Source: Pseudothauera nasutitermitis (GTDB taxonomy: Bacteria > Pseudomonadota > Gammaproteobacteria > Burkholderiales > Rhodocyclaceae). Taken from it: a DNA stretch of 64,000 bases. The translations under genes and the position numbers were made by a program. This document shows positions 54,327 to 64,000 of the stretch, in pieces (within the stretch, counting starts at the first letter, position 1; the number at the start of each line of letters is the position of its first letter). Under the pieces are notes generated by a model that was not told where the DNA came from, did no database searches, and saw only the letters and a program-made list of their open reading frames with translations. The stretch is taken from positions 496,001-560,000 of the forward strand of contig NZ_SSOC01000002.1 in NCBI RefSeq assembly GCF_004801295.1, in the 5' to 3' direction.

Positions 54327-54956
54327 GTGCGGGTTGCAGCCGATTCATCCTTGTCAGCGTCCAGGCATCCGGACAGCCCGGCCGTCTTCCCATGGATTCT
54401 CGCCCTCGACGTCCACGGCCAGCCGCGCCGCTGGATCGGCTGGCAGGATGCCTGCCACTACCATGCGCGCGGCCTGGTGGCCTGGAGCCTGGGCGAACGC
54501 CAGTTCCGCATCCGCGGCGGGCTGTGCCGCGCCACCGGGCAGCGCTCGGAGATCACCACGCACAGCATCATCGCCATCCAGGGGCGCGCACCCTGGCTCG
54601 GCGATCAGGCACACGCGCCGCGCCTGGACAACCGTGAACTGTTCCGCCGCGACCGGCAGCTGTGCGCCTACTGCGGCCGGCACTACGGCATCGCCACCCT
54701 CACCCGCGACCACATCCACCCGCTCTCGCAGGGCGGACGCGACGCCTGGATGAACGTGGTGACCGCCTGCCGGGCCTGCAACCAGAAGAAAAGCGGACGC
54801 ACGCCGGAGCAGGCCGGCATGCCCCTGCTGTACGCCCCCTATGTGCCCAGCAAGGCCGAATACCTGATCCTGTGCAATCGCGGCATTCTCGCCGACCAGA
54901 TGGACTTCCTCGCCCTCCATGTGCCGCGCCCGAGCCGCGTGCGCAGGACGGACTGA
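54327..54956 (+). CDS. HNH endonuclease family protein
   Basis: 209 residues from a GTG at 54327 with GGGAGG 5 bases upstream; an ATG at 54306 is an alternative. The C-terminal half has a complete HNH core: CAYCGRHYGIATLTRDHIHPLSQGG, N in WMNVVTACRACN, and CxxC pairs for the structural zinc. The N-terminal about 110 residues (WIGWQDACHYHARGLVAWSLGE) are typical of a widely conserved chromosomal subfamily. Target unknown; there is no modification gene or toxin/antitoxin partner alongside. Confidence 0.85.
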   Translation: MRVAADSSLSASRHPDSPAVFPWILALDVHGQPRRWIGWQDACHYHARGLVAWSLGERQFRIRGGLCRATGQRSEITTHSIIAIQGRAPWLGDQAHAPRLDNRELFRRDRQLCAYCGRHYGIATLTRDHIHPLSQGGRDAWMNVVTACRACNQKKSGRTPEQAGMPLLYAPYVPSKAEYLILCNRGILADQMDFLALHVPRPSRVRRTD

Positions 54957-55125
54957 ACGGTCCTTCCCCCTCGCGCACGGACCCGATGCGCGCATGCGGG
55001 TGCCGCAATCCGTAACCTCGGGGTAAACTCCGCGCCTGAACCGCCGGCACGCCGGCACGCGAACTCGCCGAAAGCTCCCGCGAGCACCGCGAAAGCACAG
55101 AAAATTCAGGGAATTGCCGGACACG

Positions 55126-56697
55126 ATGAGCTCACCCAGCCCGACCGCGGGCACCACGCCCCGCCTCAGGCTCGCCGGCATCCGCAAGGTCTATCCGACC
55201 GTGGTCGCCAACGACGGCATCGATCTCACCGTCGAGCCGGGCGAAATCCACGCGGTGCTGGGCGAAAACGGCGCCGGCAAATCCACGCTGATGAAGATCA
55301 TCTACGGCGTCACCCGTCCGAGCGCCGGCGAGATCCACTGGGAAGGCGAACGCGTGGAGGTCGCCAACCCGGCGCGCGCCCGCGCGCTGGGCATCGGCAT
55401 GGTGTTCCAGCACTTCTCGCTGTTCGAGACCCTCACGGTGGCGGAAAACGTCGCCCTCGCCCTGCCCGGCCGCCCGCCGCTGGCCGAACTGACGCAGCGC
55501 ATCGCCGAGGTCTCCGAACACTACGGGCTGCCGGTGGATCCGCGCCGCCACGTGCATGCCCTGTCGGTGGGCGAACGCCAGCGCGTGGAGATCATCCGCT
55601 GCCTGCTGCAGAACCCCAGGCTGCTGATCATGGACGAGCCCACCTCGGTGCTCACCCCGCAGGCCGTGCGCCGCCTGTTCGACACCCTGCGCATGCTGTC
55701 GGTGGAAGGCTGTTCCATCCTCTACATCAGCCACAAGCTCGACGAGATCCAGGAACTCTGCCACACCGCCACGGTGCTACGCGGCGGCCGGGTCACCGGG
55801 CACTGCAAGCCCGCCGAGGAAACCCCGCAGTCGATGGCGCGGCTGATGATCGGCAAGGATCTGCCGGTATGCGAGCATGGCCCGGCGGCCACCGGCGGCG
55901 AAGCCCGCCTGCAGCTGTCCGGCCTCTCGCACGCCAGCGACGATCCCTTCGGCACCGATCTGCGCGACATCCATCTGGATGTGCACGCGGGCGAGATCGT
56001 CGGCATCGCCGGGGTCTCCGGCAACGGCCAGCAGGAGCTGCTGCGCGCCATCTCCGGTGAGGAACGCATCGCCGAGAAATTCCCGGTGCGCATCGGCGGC
56101 GTGGAGGCCGGCCGCCTGAACGCCGCGCAACGCCGCCGCCTGGGCCTCTGTTTCGTGCCCGAGGAACGCCTCGGGCGCGGCGCGGTGCCGTCGATGTCGC
56201 TGGCCGACAACGCCGTGCTCACCGCTGCGCGCAATGCCGGCCTGGTACGCGGCGGCTTTCTGTCGTTCGCCCGCGCGCGCCGTTTCGCCGCCGAATGCAT
56301 CGAGCGCTTCGACGTGCGCTCGGGCGGGCCGCGCGCCGCCGCCAAGTCGCTGTCGGGCGGCAATCTGCAGAAATTCATCGTCGGCCGCGAAGTCCTGCAG
56401 ACCCCGCGACTGCTGGTCTGCGCGCAGCCCACCTGGGGGGTGGACGTGGGCGCGGCGGCCTTCATCCGCCAGGCGCTGATCGACCTGCGCAACCGGGGCT
56501 GCGCGGTGCTGGTGATTTCCGAGGAACTGGACGAGCTGTTCGAGATCTGCGACCGCATCGCGGTGATCGCCAAGGGCCGGCTGTCCCCCGCGCGGCCGGT
56601 GGCGGAAACCAGCGTGGAAGACATCGGCGTGTGGATGAGCGGCCTGTGGCCGGGCGCCGAACCCCTGCCGGCGGAGGTGGCCGATGCTGCGGCTTGA
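55126..56697 (+). CDS. Nucleoside ABC transporter ATP-binding protein
   Basis: 523 residues from the ATG at 55126; a TTG at 55114 with AGGGA upstream could add 4 residues. It is a double ATPase of the RbsA/NupO class. N-half: LGENGAGKSTL, LSVGERQRVEIIRCLL, LLIMDEPTSVLTPQ. C-half: GVSGNGQQELL in place of a normal Walker A, LSGGNLQKFIVGRE, then CAQPTWGVDVGA, the expected degenerate second site. Partner permeases and binding protein follow directly. Substrate is inferred as a purine nucleoside or base. Confidence 0.9.
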   Translation: MSSPSPTAGTTPRLRLAGIRKVYPTVVANDGIDLTVEPGEIHAVLGENGAGKSTLMKIIYGVTRPSAGEIHWEGERVEVANPARARALGIGMVFQHFSLFETLTVAENVALALPGRPPLAELTQRIAEVSEHYGLPVDPRRHVHALSVGERQRVEIIRCLLQNPRLLIMDEPTSVLTPQAVRRLFDTLRMLSVEGCSILYISHKLDEIQELCHTATVLRGGRVTGHCKPAEETPQSMARLMIGKDLPVCEHGPAATGGEARLQLSGLSHASDDPFGTDLRDIHLDVHAGEIVGIAGVSGNGQQELLRAISGEERIAEKFPVRIGGVEAGRLNAAQRRRLGLCFVPEERLGRGAVPSMSLADNAVLTAARNAGLVRGGFLSFARARRFAAECIERFDVRSGGPRAAAKSLSGGNLQKFIVGREVLQTPRLLVCAQPTWGVDVGAAAFIRQALIDLRNRGCAVLVISEELDELFEICDRIAVIAKGRLSPARPVAETSVEDIGVWMSGLWPGAEPLPAEVADAAA

Positions 56698-57748
56698 AGC
56701 GCGCGCGGAGCCCTCGCGGCTGATGAGCTGGTGCTCGCCGCTGCTCGCGGCCGTGCTCACCCTGCTCGCCGGCATGATCATCTTCTGGCTGCTCGGCAAG
56801 GATCCGCTGCAGGGCCTGCGTTATTTCCTGATCCATCCCGTGAAGGATCTGTACGGGGTCTCCGAACTGCTGCTCAAAGCCACGCCGCTGATGCTGTGCG
56901 CCATCGGCCTGGCGGTGGGCTTCCGCGCCAACGTATGGAACATCGGCGCGGAGGGCCAGTTCATGCTCGGCGCGGTGGGCGCCACCGGCGTGGCGCTGTA
57001 CTTCGCCGAGTCGGACAGCGCGCTGATCCTGCCGGCCATGGTGGTCGCCGGTGCAGCCGCCGGCGCGGCCTGGGCGGCGATTCCGGCGCTGCTGAAGACG
57101 CGCTTCAACGCCAACGAGATTCTGGTGTCGCTGATGCTGGTGTATGTGGCGCAGCTGTCGGTGTCCTGGCTGGTATTCGGGCCGTGGCGCGACCCGATGG
57201 GCTTCGGCTTCCCGCAGACCGCCATGTTCCACGATGCCGCGCTGCTGCCCGCCGTGCTGGAGGGCACCCGCCTGCATCTGGGCTTCGGCTTCGCGCTGGC
57301 GGCGCTGGCGGCCGGCTACGTGTTCATAAACCGCAGCTACACCGGCTTCAAGATGCGCGTGGCCGGCGAGGCCGCAGAGGCCGCGCGCTACGCCGGCTTT
57401 TCCGCGCGCCGGGTGATCTGGATCGGCCTGCTCACCGGCGGCGCGGCGGCCGGCGTGGCGGGCATGGCCGAGGTGGCCGGGCCGATGGGCCAGCTCACCG
57501 ACAAGATCAGCTTCGGCTACGGCTTCGCGGCCATCATCGTGGCCTTCGTCGGCCGCCTGAGCGCGCCGGGCATCTTCCTCGCCAGCCTGCTGATGGCGCT
57601 GCTGTTCATCGGCGGCGAACAGGTGCAGCAGTACATGAACCTGCCCAGCTCGATCTCCATGGTGTTCCAGGGCCTGCTGCTGTTCTTCCTGCTCGGCTCG
57701 GACGTGTTCATCCACTATCGCCTGCGTTTCGGCCGGGCCGGGGCCTAG
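56684..57748 (+). CDS. Nucleoside ABC transporter permease 1
   Basis: 354 residues, about ten membrane helices, of the BPD_transp_2 (RbsC-like) family. Conserved core GLAVGFRANVWNIGAEGQFMLGAVGATGVAL, and ARYAGFSARRVIWIGLLTGGAAAGVAGMAEVAG in the second half. The start overlaps the ATPase end by 14 bases. Confidence 0.92.
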   Translation: MLRLEARAEPSRLMSWCSPLLAAVLTLLAGMIIFWLLGKDPLQGLRYFLIHPVKDLYGVSELLLKATPLMLCAIGLAVGFRANVWNIGAEGQFMLGAVGATGVALYFAESDSALILPAMVVAGAAAGAAWAAIPALLKTRFNANEILVSLMLVYVAQLSVSWLVFGPWRDPMGFGFPQTAMFHDAALLPAVLEGTRLHLGFGFALAALAAGYVFINRSYTGFKMRVAGEAAEAARYAGFSARRVIWIGLLTGGAAAGVAGMAEVAGPMGQLTDKISFGYGFAAIIVAFVGRLSAPGIFLASLLMALLFIGGEQVQQYMNLPSSISMVFQGLLLFFLLGSDVFIHYRLRFGRAGA

Positions 57749-57751
57749 ATC

Positions 57752-58684
57752 ATGGACGGCGCCTTGTTCACCAACATGCTGTTCGCCACCGTGGTGGCCG
57801 GCACCCCGCTGATCATCGTCGCGCTCGGCCTGCTGGTCAGCGAGCGCGCCGGCGTGCTCAACCTCGGCGCCGAAGGCATGATGGCGATGGGCGCGGTGGC
57901 CGCCTTCGCCGTCACCCACGCCACCGGCAGCCCCTGGCTGGGCGTGCTCGCCGGGCTGGGCGCGGGCATGGCGATGGCGCTGGTGTTCGGTTTCCTCACG
58001 CTCACCCTGCAGGCCAACCAGGTGGCCTCGGGCCTCGCCCTGGCGATCTTCGGCGTGGGCCTGTCGGCCTTCATCGGCAAGCCCTTCGAATCGGTGGCCC
58101 TGCCCACCGTGCCGGCCATCCGCATTCCCTTCATCGCCGACATTCCGCTGATCGGCGAGGCGCTCTACAACCAGCAGGCGCTGGTGTATTTCTCCTGGGC
58201 GCTGTTCTGGGCGGTGCTGTGGTTCCTCGCCCGAAGCCGCGCCGGGCTGGTGCTGCGCGCGGTGGGCGAATCGCCCGCGGCGGCGCATGCCATCGGCTAC
58301 CCGGTGGTGCTGATCCGCTATCTGGCGGTGCTCTTCGGCGGCGCCATGGCGGGCGTGGGCGGCGCCTTCCTGTCGGTGTATTACACGCCGATGTGGATGG
58401 AAGGCATGGTCGCCGGACGCGGCTGGATCGCCCTGGCGCTGGTGGTGTTCGCCACCTGGCGGCCGCTGCGCGTGCTGGTCGGCGCCTACCTGTTCGGCGG
58501 GGTGATGATCACCCAGCTGTTCATCCAGGGCTCGGGGCTGCAGATCGACTTTCCGTCGCAGTTCCTTTCGTCGCTGCCCTATTGGGCCACCATCGTGGTG
58601 CTGGTGGTCATCTCGCGCAACCCGAATCTGATCCGCCTGAACTCGCCGGCCTCGCTGGGCCGATCGTACCGGCCGGATGCCTGA
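57752..58684 (+). CDS. Nucleoside ABC transporter permease 2
   Basis: 310 residues, about eight membrane helices. ERAGVLNLGAEGMMAMGAVAAFAVTHATGS is the paralogous match of permease 1's core and GLVLRAVGESPAAAHAIGYPVVLIRYLAVLFGGAMAGVGGAFLSV the coupling loop. It pairs with permease 1 as a heterodimer. 3-base gap. Confidence 0.92.
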   Translation: MDGALFTNMLFATVVAGTPLIIVALGLLVSERAGVLNLGAEGMMAMGAVAAFAVTHATGSPWLGVLAGLGAGMAMALVFGFLTLTLQANQVASGLALAIFGVGLSAFIGKPFESVALPTVPAIRIPFIADIPLIGEALYNQQALVYFSWALFWAVLWFLARSRAGLVLRAVGESPAAAHAIGYPVVLIRYLAVLFGGAMAGVGGAFLSVYYTPMWMEGMVAGRGWIALALVVFATWRPLRVLVGAYLFGGVMITQLFIQGSGLQIDFPSQFLSSLPYWATIVVLVVISRNPNLIRLNSPASLGRSYRPDA

Positions 58685-58727
58685 CCGTCCCTTTCCTTCA
58701 TCGCTTGTACCTACGGAGACTCCTTCC

Positions 58728-59816
58728 ATGACCGATCGTCGCCAGTTCATGCTGTCCGCCAGCGCTGCCGCGCTGGCCGCCGCGCTGCCGGGCAGCCTGC
58801 TCGCCCAGGAAGCCACCCGCATCGGCTTCGTCTACGTCAGCCCCATCGGCGACGCCGGCTGGACCTTCCAGCACGACGAGGCGCGCAAGGAGATGGAAGC
58901 CAAGCTTGGCAACAGCATCCAGACCAAGTACGTGGAGAACGTCGCCGAAGGCGCGGACGCCGAGCGCGTGATCCGCGAGTTCGCCGCCAGCGGCAGCAAG
59001 ATCGTCTTCGCCACCAGCTTCGGCTACATGAACTACGTGGAGCGCGTGGCCCGCCAGTTCCCCAACGTCACCTTCCTGCACGCCACCGGCTACAAGTCCG
59101 GCAAGAACTTCGGCCATTACAACGCGCGCTTCTACGAAGGCCGCTACCTCAACGGGGTGATCGCCGGGCGCATGACCAAGTCCAACATCCTGGGCTACGT
59201 CGGCGCCTTCCCGATCCCCGAGGTGCTGCAGGGCATCAACGCCTTCACGCGCGGCGCGCGCAGCGTCAACCCGAACGTCGAAGTGCGGGTGATCTGGGCC
59301 AACAGCTGGTACGACCCGGGCAAGGAGCGCGAGGCCGCGATGACCCTGATCAGCCAGGGCGCCGACGTGGTCACCCAGCACACCGACTCCACCGCCGTGG
59401 TGCAGGCCGCCGAGGAACGCGGCGTGTACGCCTTCGGCTACCACTCCGACATGTCCAAGTACGGCCCCAGGGCGCACCTGACCGCCACCACCCACCACTG
59501 GGGTGATTTCTACGTGCGCACCGTGCGCGAAGTGCTGGCCGGCACCTGGAAGCCCGAGAGCATCTGGGGCGGCTTCAAGGACGACATGGTGCGCCTGGCG
59601 CCGCTCAACCCGGCGATTCCGGCCGAAGTGCGCGCCGAGGTGGCGCAGATCGAGGAACAGCTGAAGGCGGGCAGCTTCCATCCGTTCGCCGGCCCGGTCA
59701 TCGACCAGTCCGGCAAGGAGCGCCTGTCGGCCGGTGCCGTCATGGACGACGTCGCGCTGGGCAAGATGGACTTCTTCGTCCAGGGCGTGGCCTCGCGCCT
59801 GCCCAACACCCGCTGA
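58728..59816 (+). CDS. BMP-family nucleoside-binding protein
   Basis: 362 residues from the ATG at 58728, with GGAG 9 bases upstream. A signal sequence DRRQFMLSASAAALAAALPGSLLAQ with RR is Tat-like; no lipobox Cys is present, so it is soluble periplasmic rather than a lipoprotein. RIGFVYVSPIGDAGWTFQHDEARKEME, and NVTFLHATGYKSGKNFGHYNARFYEGRYLNGVIAG belong to the BMP (PnrA/TmpC) family that binds purine nucleosides. Immediately precedes guanine deaminase. Confidence 0.92.
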   Translation: MTDRRQFMLSASAAALAAALPGSLLAQEATRIGFVYVSPIGDAGWTFQHDEARKEMEAKLGNSIQTKYVENVAEGADAERVIREFAASGSKIVFATSFGYMNYVERVARQFPNVTFLHATGYKSGKNFGHYNARFYEGRYLNGVIAGRMTKSNILGYVGAFPIPEVLQGINAFTRGARSVNPNVEVRVIWANSWYDPGKEREAAMTLISQGADVVTQHTDSTAVVQAAEERGVYAFGYHSDMSKYGPRAHLTATTHHWGDFYVRTVREVLAGTWKPESIWGGFKDDMVRLAPLNPAIPAEVRAEVAQIEEQLKAGSFHPFAGPVIDQSGKERLSAGAVMDDVALGKMDFFVQGVASRLPNTR

Positions 59817-59843
59817 GCATCCTCCCCGGGAGTCATTCCTGAA

Positions 59844-59881
59844 CGGCGGCCACCGCGTCCTCTCCGGCGCGGTGGCCGCCG
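59844..59881. terminator. Hairpin between the BMP gene and guaD
   Basis: CGGCGGCCACCGCG and CGCGGTGGCCGCCG are perfect 14-bp arms with a 10-base loop, 27 bases after the BMP stop and 18 before the guaD start. No T-tract. It could reduce read-through or protect the upstream transporter transcript. Confidence 0.5.
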
Positions 59882-59899
59882 CCACATCGGAGTCCGCGC

Positions 59900-61240
59900 A
59901 TGCCTGCCGCCTTTCCGCTTCGCGCGCTACGCGCGGAAATCGTCCACTTCCTCGCCGACCCCGCGGAGCGTGGTGCCGATGCGCTGCAGCACTTTGCCGA
60001 CGGCCTGCTGGTGCTGCGCGACGGCCGCGTCGCCGAATGCGGCCCGGCCGCCGATCTGCTCGCCACGCTGCCGGCCGACACGCCGGTGGAAGACCTGCGC
60101 GGGCGGATGATCCTGCCCGGCTTCGTGGACACCCACGTGCATTACGCGCAGACCGACATCATCGCCAGCCACGGCGAGCAGTTGCTGGCCTGGCTGGAGA
60201 AATACACCTTTCCCGCCGAGCGCCGCTTCGCCGACCCGGCGCACGCCGCCGAGGTGGCCGGCTTCTTCTGCGACGAACTGTTGAGAAACGGCACCACCAC
60301 CGCGATGGCCTTCGCCACCGTGCATCCGGCATCGGTGGATGCCCTGTTCGAAGCCGCGCAGGCGCGGCGCATGCGGCTGATCGCCGGCAAGGTGCTGATG
60401 GACCGCAACTGCCCGGACTTCCTGCGCGACACGGCCGAATCGGGCGAGCGCGAATCGCGCGCGCTGATCGAGCGCTGGCACGGCCGCGAGCGCCTGCTGT
60501 ACGCCGTCACCCCGCGCTTCGCGCCCACCTCCACACCCGCGCAGATGGACACCGCCGGCCGGCTGTTCGCCGAGTACCCGGGGCTGTACCTGCAATCGCA
60601 CGTCGCCGAGAACCGCGGCGAGGTGGCCTGGGTGGCCGAACTGCACCCCGAGGCGCGCAGCTATCTGGACGTCTATGAACGCCACGGCCAGCTCGGCCCG
60701 CGCAGCGTGTACGCGCACTGCATCTGGCTGGACGACATCGACCGCGCGCGCATGGCGGCCACCGGCAGCGCGATGAGCTTCTGCCCGACCTCCAACCTGT
60801 TCCTCGGCTCCGGCCTGTTCGACCTGGAGCGCGCCCACGCGCTGGGCGTGCGCGTCGGCCTGGGCACCGACGTGGGCGGCGGCACCAGCTTCTCTATGCT
60901 GGCGACGCTCAACGAGGCCTACAAGGTGCTCCAGCTCAACGGCCAGAACCTGTCCGCGGAACGCGCCTTCTACCTCGCCACCCTGGGCGGCGCGCGCAGC
61001 CTCTATCTGGACGAGCGCATCGGCAGCTTCGCGCCGGGGCGCGAGGCCGACTTCATCGTGCTCGACCCTGCCGCCACACCGCTGCTGGAACGCCGTCTGG
61101 CACGGGCCGAAACGCTTTCCGAGCGCCTGTTCGCGCTGATGATGCTGGGCGACGACCGCTGCATCGCGGAAACCCATGTGCTCGGCGAACGCCGCTGGGT
61201 ACGCAGCGGCAAGCTGAAAGGACATATTCAGGCAAAGTAA
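59900..61240 (+). CDS. guaD: Guanine deaminase
   Basis: 446 residues of the amidohydrolase superfamily. The metal-binding H-x-H is in [17 protein letters not shown], with later His in [21 protein letters not shown] and the Asp in [17 protein letters not shown]- and C-terminal beta-domains frame the barrel. It converts guanine to xanthine plus ammonia. Position after the nucleoside transporter indicates salvage or catabolism of imported purines; no xanthine dehydrogenase genes are in view. Confidence 0.94.
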   Translation: MPAAFPLRALRAEIVHFLADPAERGADALQHFADGLLVLRDGRVAECGPAADLLATLPADTPVEDLRGRMILPGFVDTHVHYAQTDIIASHGEQLLAWLEKYTFPAERRFADPAHAAEVAGFFCDELLRNGTTTAMAFATVHPASVDALFEAAQARRMRLIAGKVLMDRNCPDFLRDTAESGERESRALIERWHGRERLLYAVTPRFAPTSTPAQMDTAGRLFAEYPGLYLQSHVAENRGEVAWVAELHPEARSYLDVYERHGQLGPRSVYAHCIWLDDIDRARMAATGSAMSFCPTSNLFLGSGLFDLERAHALGVRVGLGTDVGGGTSFSMLATLNEAYKVLQLNGQNLSAERAFYLATLGGARSLYLDERIGSFAPGREADFIVLDPAATPLLERRLARAETLSERLFALMMLGDDRCIAETHVLGERRWVRSGKLKGHIQAK

Positions 61241-61301
61241 TTGCTACAGTCTTCCGGCCCGGATTCCGTTGATGTACGGACCTGCTCACGGAGACTCTCC
61301 C

Positions 61302-63182
61302 ATGAAATCTCTCCAGACCAAGCTGATCGCCTTCGTCGTGGCGATGATTCTGCTGACCGCCACGGTCAGCGGCGCCCTTTCCTACTTCCAGCTGCGCGGC
61401 CTGCTGCTCGACAGCGTCGGCCGCGAAGGTCACGGGGTGGCCGCCGGCTACGCGGAACTGGTGGCCGAGTGGGTGGAATCGCGCACCCGCCAGGTCACCG
61501 CGCTGCGCCCGGTGGCGCTCGACGAGGAGGTCGGGCCCTGGCTGCGCCGCATCCACGAGGCCGGCGGCTTCGATCTGGTGTATGTCGGCCATGCCGACCG
61601 GCGCACGGAGTTCAGCACGCCGATCGACCTGCCCGCGGGCTACGACCCGACCCAGCGGCCGTGGTACCAGGGCGCGGCGACCGCCGGGGACCAGCCCTTC
61701 ATCTCCAAGCCCTATGCCGATGCCTCATCGGGCGAACTGGTCGTCTCGCTGTCTTCCGCCGTGCGGCATGGCGGCCGCGTCGAGGCCGTGGTGGCCGCCG
61801 ACGTATCGATGAATTCGCTGGTACGCGCGCTGCTCGACAAGCAGGTGCCCGGCGAGGGGCAGTCCTTCCTGCTGCATCGGGACGGCACCATTCTGGCGCA
61901 CGCCAACCCCGGGCTGGTGCTCAAGCCGGTGAGCGAACTGTCCGCCGGGCTGGATGCCGCACGCCTGGTTGCGCTCGCTGGCAGCCGGGGGCTTGCCGAA
62001 GCGACCATCGGCGGGGATGAGCAGTTCGTGCTGGCCCTGCCGGTGCGGGGCACCGAATGGCTGCTCGGCCTGACCATGAAACGCGATGTGGTGCTGGCTC
62101 CGCTGCGCACCCTGCTGATCGGCTTCGCCGTGGTGCTCGCGCTGGCCGGCGCGGTCGCCGCCGGCATCGCCTCGGCCGTGCTCGCCCGCCTGCTCGCCGG
62201 CCTGCGCACCATCCGCCGCGCGCTGGCCGACATCGCCCAGGGCGAAGGCGATCTGACCGCCCGCCTGGACATCCGCTCCGACGACGAGATCGGCAAGGTG
62301 GCGCAGGCCTTCAACACCTTCCTGGGCCGCCTGCACGAGATGTTCCGCTCCCTCAGCGGCGAAACCGCCCAGCTCACCGCCGGCGTGCGCGAACTCGAAC
62401 GTACCATGGGCACCATCGCCGCCGAATCCAGCCAGTTGGCGGACATTTCCAGCGCCAACGCAGCCACCATCGAGCAGATCACCGTGGCCGTCTCGCACAT
62501 CGCCGACAACGCCGGCGACGCCGACCGGCTGATGCGCGAGACCGGGGAACTGTCGACCAGCGGCGTCGAGCAGGTGCGCGAGGCCGCCGGCAACGCCGAG
62601 CGCACCATGGGCGAGGTGAACGCCCTGTCCGGCGTGCTGGAACAGCTGGAAAGCAGTTCCGGGCAGATCAGCGGCATCGTCGAGGTGATCCGCGAGATCG
62701 CCGACCAGACCAATCTGCTGGCGCTCAATGCGGCCATCGAGGCGGCGCGCGCCGGCGAACAGGGGCGCGGCTTCGCCGTGGTTGCCGACGAGGTGCGCAA
62801 GCTCGCCGAGCGCACCTCCGGCGCCACGCTGGAAATCAGCCACATGATCGAGCGGGTGCGCACCGACACCAGCCAGGCCGCCACCCGCATGCGCACCACC
62901 ACCAGCGAAGTGCAGACCAGCGTGGAGCTGAGCCACACCGCCGCCGAGCGCATCGCCGAAATGCAGGAACGCCTGCAGGAAGCGGTCGAGCGCATCGGCG
63001 AGATCGCCCTGTCCACCCGCGAACAGACCCAGGCGACCACGCAGATGGCGCAGAGCACCGAGCAGATCAATGCCCGCCTGCTGGCCGCCGACGACGCACT
63101 GCAGGTCTCGCGCAAAACCCTGGCGGGCATGCGCACGGTGGCCGACACCACGGAAAAGCAGCTCTCCAGCTTCCGCCTGTAA
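61302..63182 (+). CDS. Methyl-accepting chemotaxis protein with periplasmic dCache domain
   Basis: 626 residues from the ATG at 61302. A membrane helix (about 8-30), a periplasmic dCache_1 domain (about 35-265), a second helix (about 272-300), HAMP and the signalling hairpin with [27 protein letters not shown]. In the ligand pocket Y114, R119, W121, Y122 (YDPTQRPWY), Y138 and D168 follow the pattern I recall for the amino-acid-sensing dCache motif. No CheR pentapeptide at the C-terminus. 61 bases after guaD. It may be co-transcribed with guaD or be independent. Confidence 0.92.
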   Translation: MKSLQTKLIAFVVAMILLTATVSGALSYFQLRGLLLDSVGREGHGVAAGYAELVAEWVESRTRQVTALRPVALDEEVGPWLRRIHEAGGFDLVYVGHADRRTEFSTPIDLPAGYDPTQRPWYQGAATAGDQPFISKPYADASSGELVVSLSSAVRHGGRVEAVVAADVSMNSLVRALLDKQVPGEGQSFLLHRDGTILAHANPGLVLKPVSELSAGLDAARLVALAGSRGLAEATIGGDEQFVLALPVRGTEWLLGLTMKRDVVLAPLRTLLIGFAVVLALAGAVAAGIASAVLARLLAGLRTIRRALADIAQGEGDLTARLDIRSDDEIGKVAQAFNTFLGRLHEMFRSLSGETAQLTAGVRELERTMGTIAAESSQLADISSANAATIEQITVAVSHIADNAGDADRLMRETGELSTSGVEQVREAAGNAERTMGEVNALSGVLEQLESSSGQISGIVEVIREIADQTNLLALNAAIEAARAGEQGRGFAVVADEVRKLAERTSGATLEISHMIERVRTDTSQAATRMRTTTSEVQTSVELSHTAAERIAEMQERLQEAVERIGEIALSTREQTQATTQMAQSTEQINARLLAADDALQVSRKTLAGMRTVADTTEKQLSSFRL

Positions 63183-63183
63183 A

Positions 63184-63226
63184 AACGGCCGAAGCGGCGG
63201 GATCACCCCGCCGCTTCGTTTTTTCT
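63184..63226. terminator. Bidirectional terminator between convergent receptor genes
   Basis: CGAAGCGGCGGG and CCCGCCGCTTCG with a short loop, T6 on the plus side and AAAAACGGC on the other, so it serves both genes. Confidence 0.88.
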
Positions 63227-63234
63227 GCAGGCGC

Positions 63235-64000
63235 TCAGATCCGGAAACGCGACACCGAACGTTCCAGCATCCTCGAAACGTCCGCCAGCGTCCGGGAAGT
63301 ACCGGCCACGTTGGCCACCGCTGCGGCCCCCTCTTCCGACATCTCGGCAATGCGCTCGACGTTCTGCGAGATCGCGGTGGCCGCTGCCGACTGTTCCTGC
63401 GTGGCGCTCTGGATGTCCCCCACCAGCCTCATGCAGCGCTCCGCCGCACCCTGGATCGCCGCCAGCGCGCCACGCGCGGACTCGGTGAGCTGCACCCCGG
63501 ATTGCACCTGCGCCTCGGCATTCTTGGCGCCGCTCGCGGCCTGGCGGGTTTCGTCGCGCAGGGCATCGAGAATCTGCGAGATTTCCGCAGTGGCCGTGCC
63601 GGTACGCTCGGCGAGCTTGCGCACTTCGTCGGCGACCACGGCGAAGCCGCGCCCCTGTTCGCCGGCGCGCGCCGCCTCGATGGCCGCATTGAGCGCCAGC
63701 AGATTGGTCTGGTCGGCGATCTCGCGGATCACCGTGGCAATGCGCCCGATGTCTTCCGAGGAAGCGTTCAGGCGGTCCATGGCCTGCGCGGTCAGTTCCG
63801 CCGTGCGCGCCACCTTGCCGATCTCGTCGGCCGCCAGACCCACGCGTCCCAGCCCCTCGCTGGCCAGCGTGGAGGATTCGCGCGCCACCTCGGCGGCGGT
63901 GCGCGCGTGCTCGGCCACCTCGTTGATCGCCACGGTGACCTGCTGGATCACCGCCGCGGTGGACGAGGCCGCCTCGCTGGAGGCCGCCGCGCCGCCGGAC
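63235..64000 (-). CDS. Methyl-accepting chemotaxis protein (5' end outside window)
   Basis: The minus-strand frame enters from the right edge and ends at 63235 after 254 residues. It is the signalling hairpin only: [36 protein letters not shown] and [21 protein letters not shown]. The sensor is not visible. It resembles the receptor at 61302 in the hairpin but is a different gene. Convergent with it. Confidence 0.9.
   Translation of the reverse strand, partial: SGGAAASSEAASSTAAVIQQVTVAINEVAEHARTAAEVARESSTLASEGLGRVGLAADEIGKVARTAELTAQAMDRLNASSEDIGRIATVIREIADQTNLLALNAAIEAARAGEQGRGFAVVADEVRKLAERTGTATAEISQILDALRDETRQAASGAKNAEAQVQSGVQLTESARGALAAIQGAAERCMRLVGDIQSATQEQSAAATAISQNVERIAEMSEEGAAAVANVAGTSRTLADVSRMLERSVSRFRI

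Noticed and set aside
61241-61301. FliA promoter for the dCache receptor
   Set aside because: CAAAGTAA resembles a -35 box, but no GCCGATAA-like sequence follows at 11-12 bases.

Overview
The window is 64 kb of GC-rich (roughly two-thirds G+C), gene-dense chromosome from a motile betaproteobacterium. The gene set (FlhDC, paired CheV proteins, a CynABDS-type cyanate locus, DUF3579, DUF2788, DUF3135, a BktB-like thiolase) best fits the Rhodocyclales (Thauera, Azoarcus or Zoogloea relatives). That placement is an inference from gene content and style, not a computed classification. No rRNA, tRNA, CRISPR array, prophage or transposase gene was seen. Most long overlapping open frames are GC-driven shadows of the genes listed.

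Layout. 1-11.5 kb is housekeeping: an S4 protein (cut by the edge), Ap4A phosphorylase, two YkgJ-type Cys-cluster proteins, a UPF0149/SEC-C protein, a TrmB-like methyltransferase, dusC, rpmE, a membrane glycosyltransferase, pgi, orn, a Ste24-like protease and rsgA. 11.5-20.5 kb is nitrogen-flavoured. It holds an alpha-E/circularly permuted ATP-grasp pair behind a predicted NtrC/sigma-54 promoter, then a cyanate or nitrate ABC transporter with cyanase and a DJ-1 family hydratase, then a soluble PAS kinase and NarL-type regulator. A perfect 18-bp palindrome lies between the regulator and the operon. 20.6-31 kb carries a thiolase, a CobD/CbiB-like membrane protein, yajQ, ppnP, argG-argF-argD, rpsT, a pseudouridine synthase and transaldolase.

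31-49.4 kb is a continuous motility and chemotaxis island, all on the minus strand. From the upstream end it reads flhD-flhC, motA-motB, then cheY2-cheA2-cheW-mcp-mcp(Aer-like)-cheR-cheB, then cheV-cheV-cheY-cheZ-cheA1. FliA (sigma-28)-like promoters precede the last two groups and, more weakly, motA. The two adjacent chemoreceptor genes share about 870 bp that are almost identical in DNA and fully identical in protein. 49.6-53.4 kb adds two c-di-GMP signalling proteins (REC-GGDEF-EAL and HDOD-REC-GGDEF). After a Nudix and an HNH protein, 55.1-61.2 kb is a nucleoside/purine uptake operon (ATPase, two permeases, BMP lipoprotein-family binding protein) followed by guanine deaminase. Two more chemoreceptors close the window; the last is cut by the edge.

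Non-coding structure is unusually readable. There is a 268-bp MITE-like element with 32-bp perfect terminal inverted repeats between flhC and its terminator, a degraded partial copy at the end of cheA2, a second 239-bp inverted-repeat element at the end of orn, a REP-type hairpin between argG and argF, an attenuator-like hairpin in the argD leader, and a recurring TAGAAT -10 promoter box.
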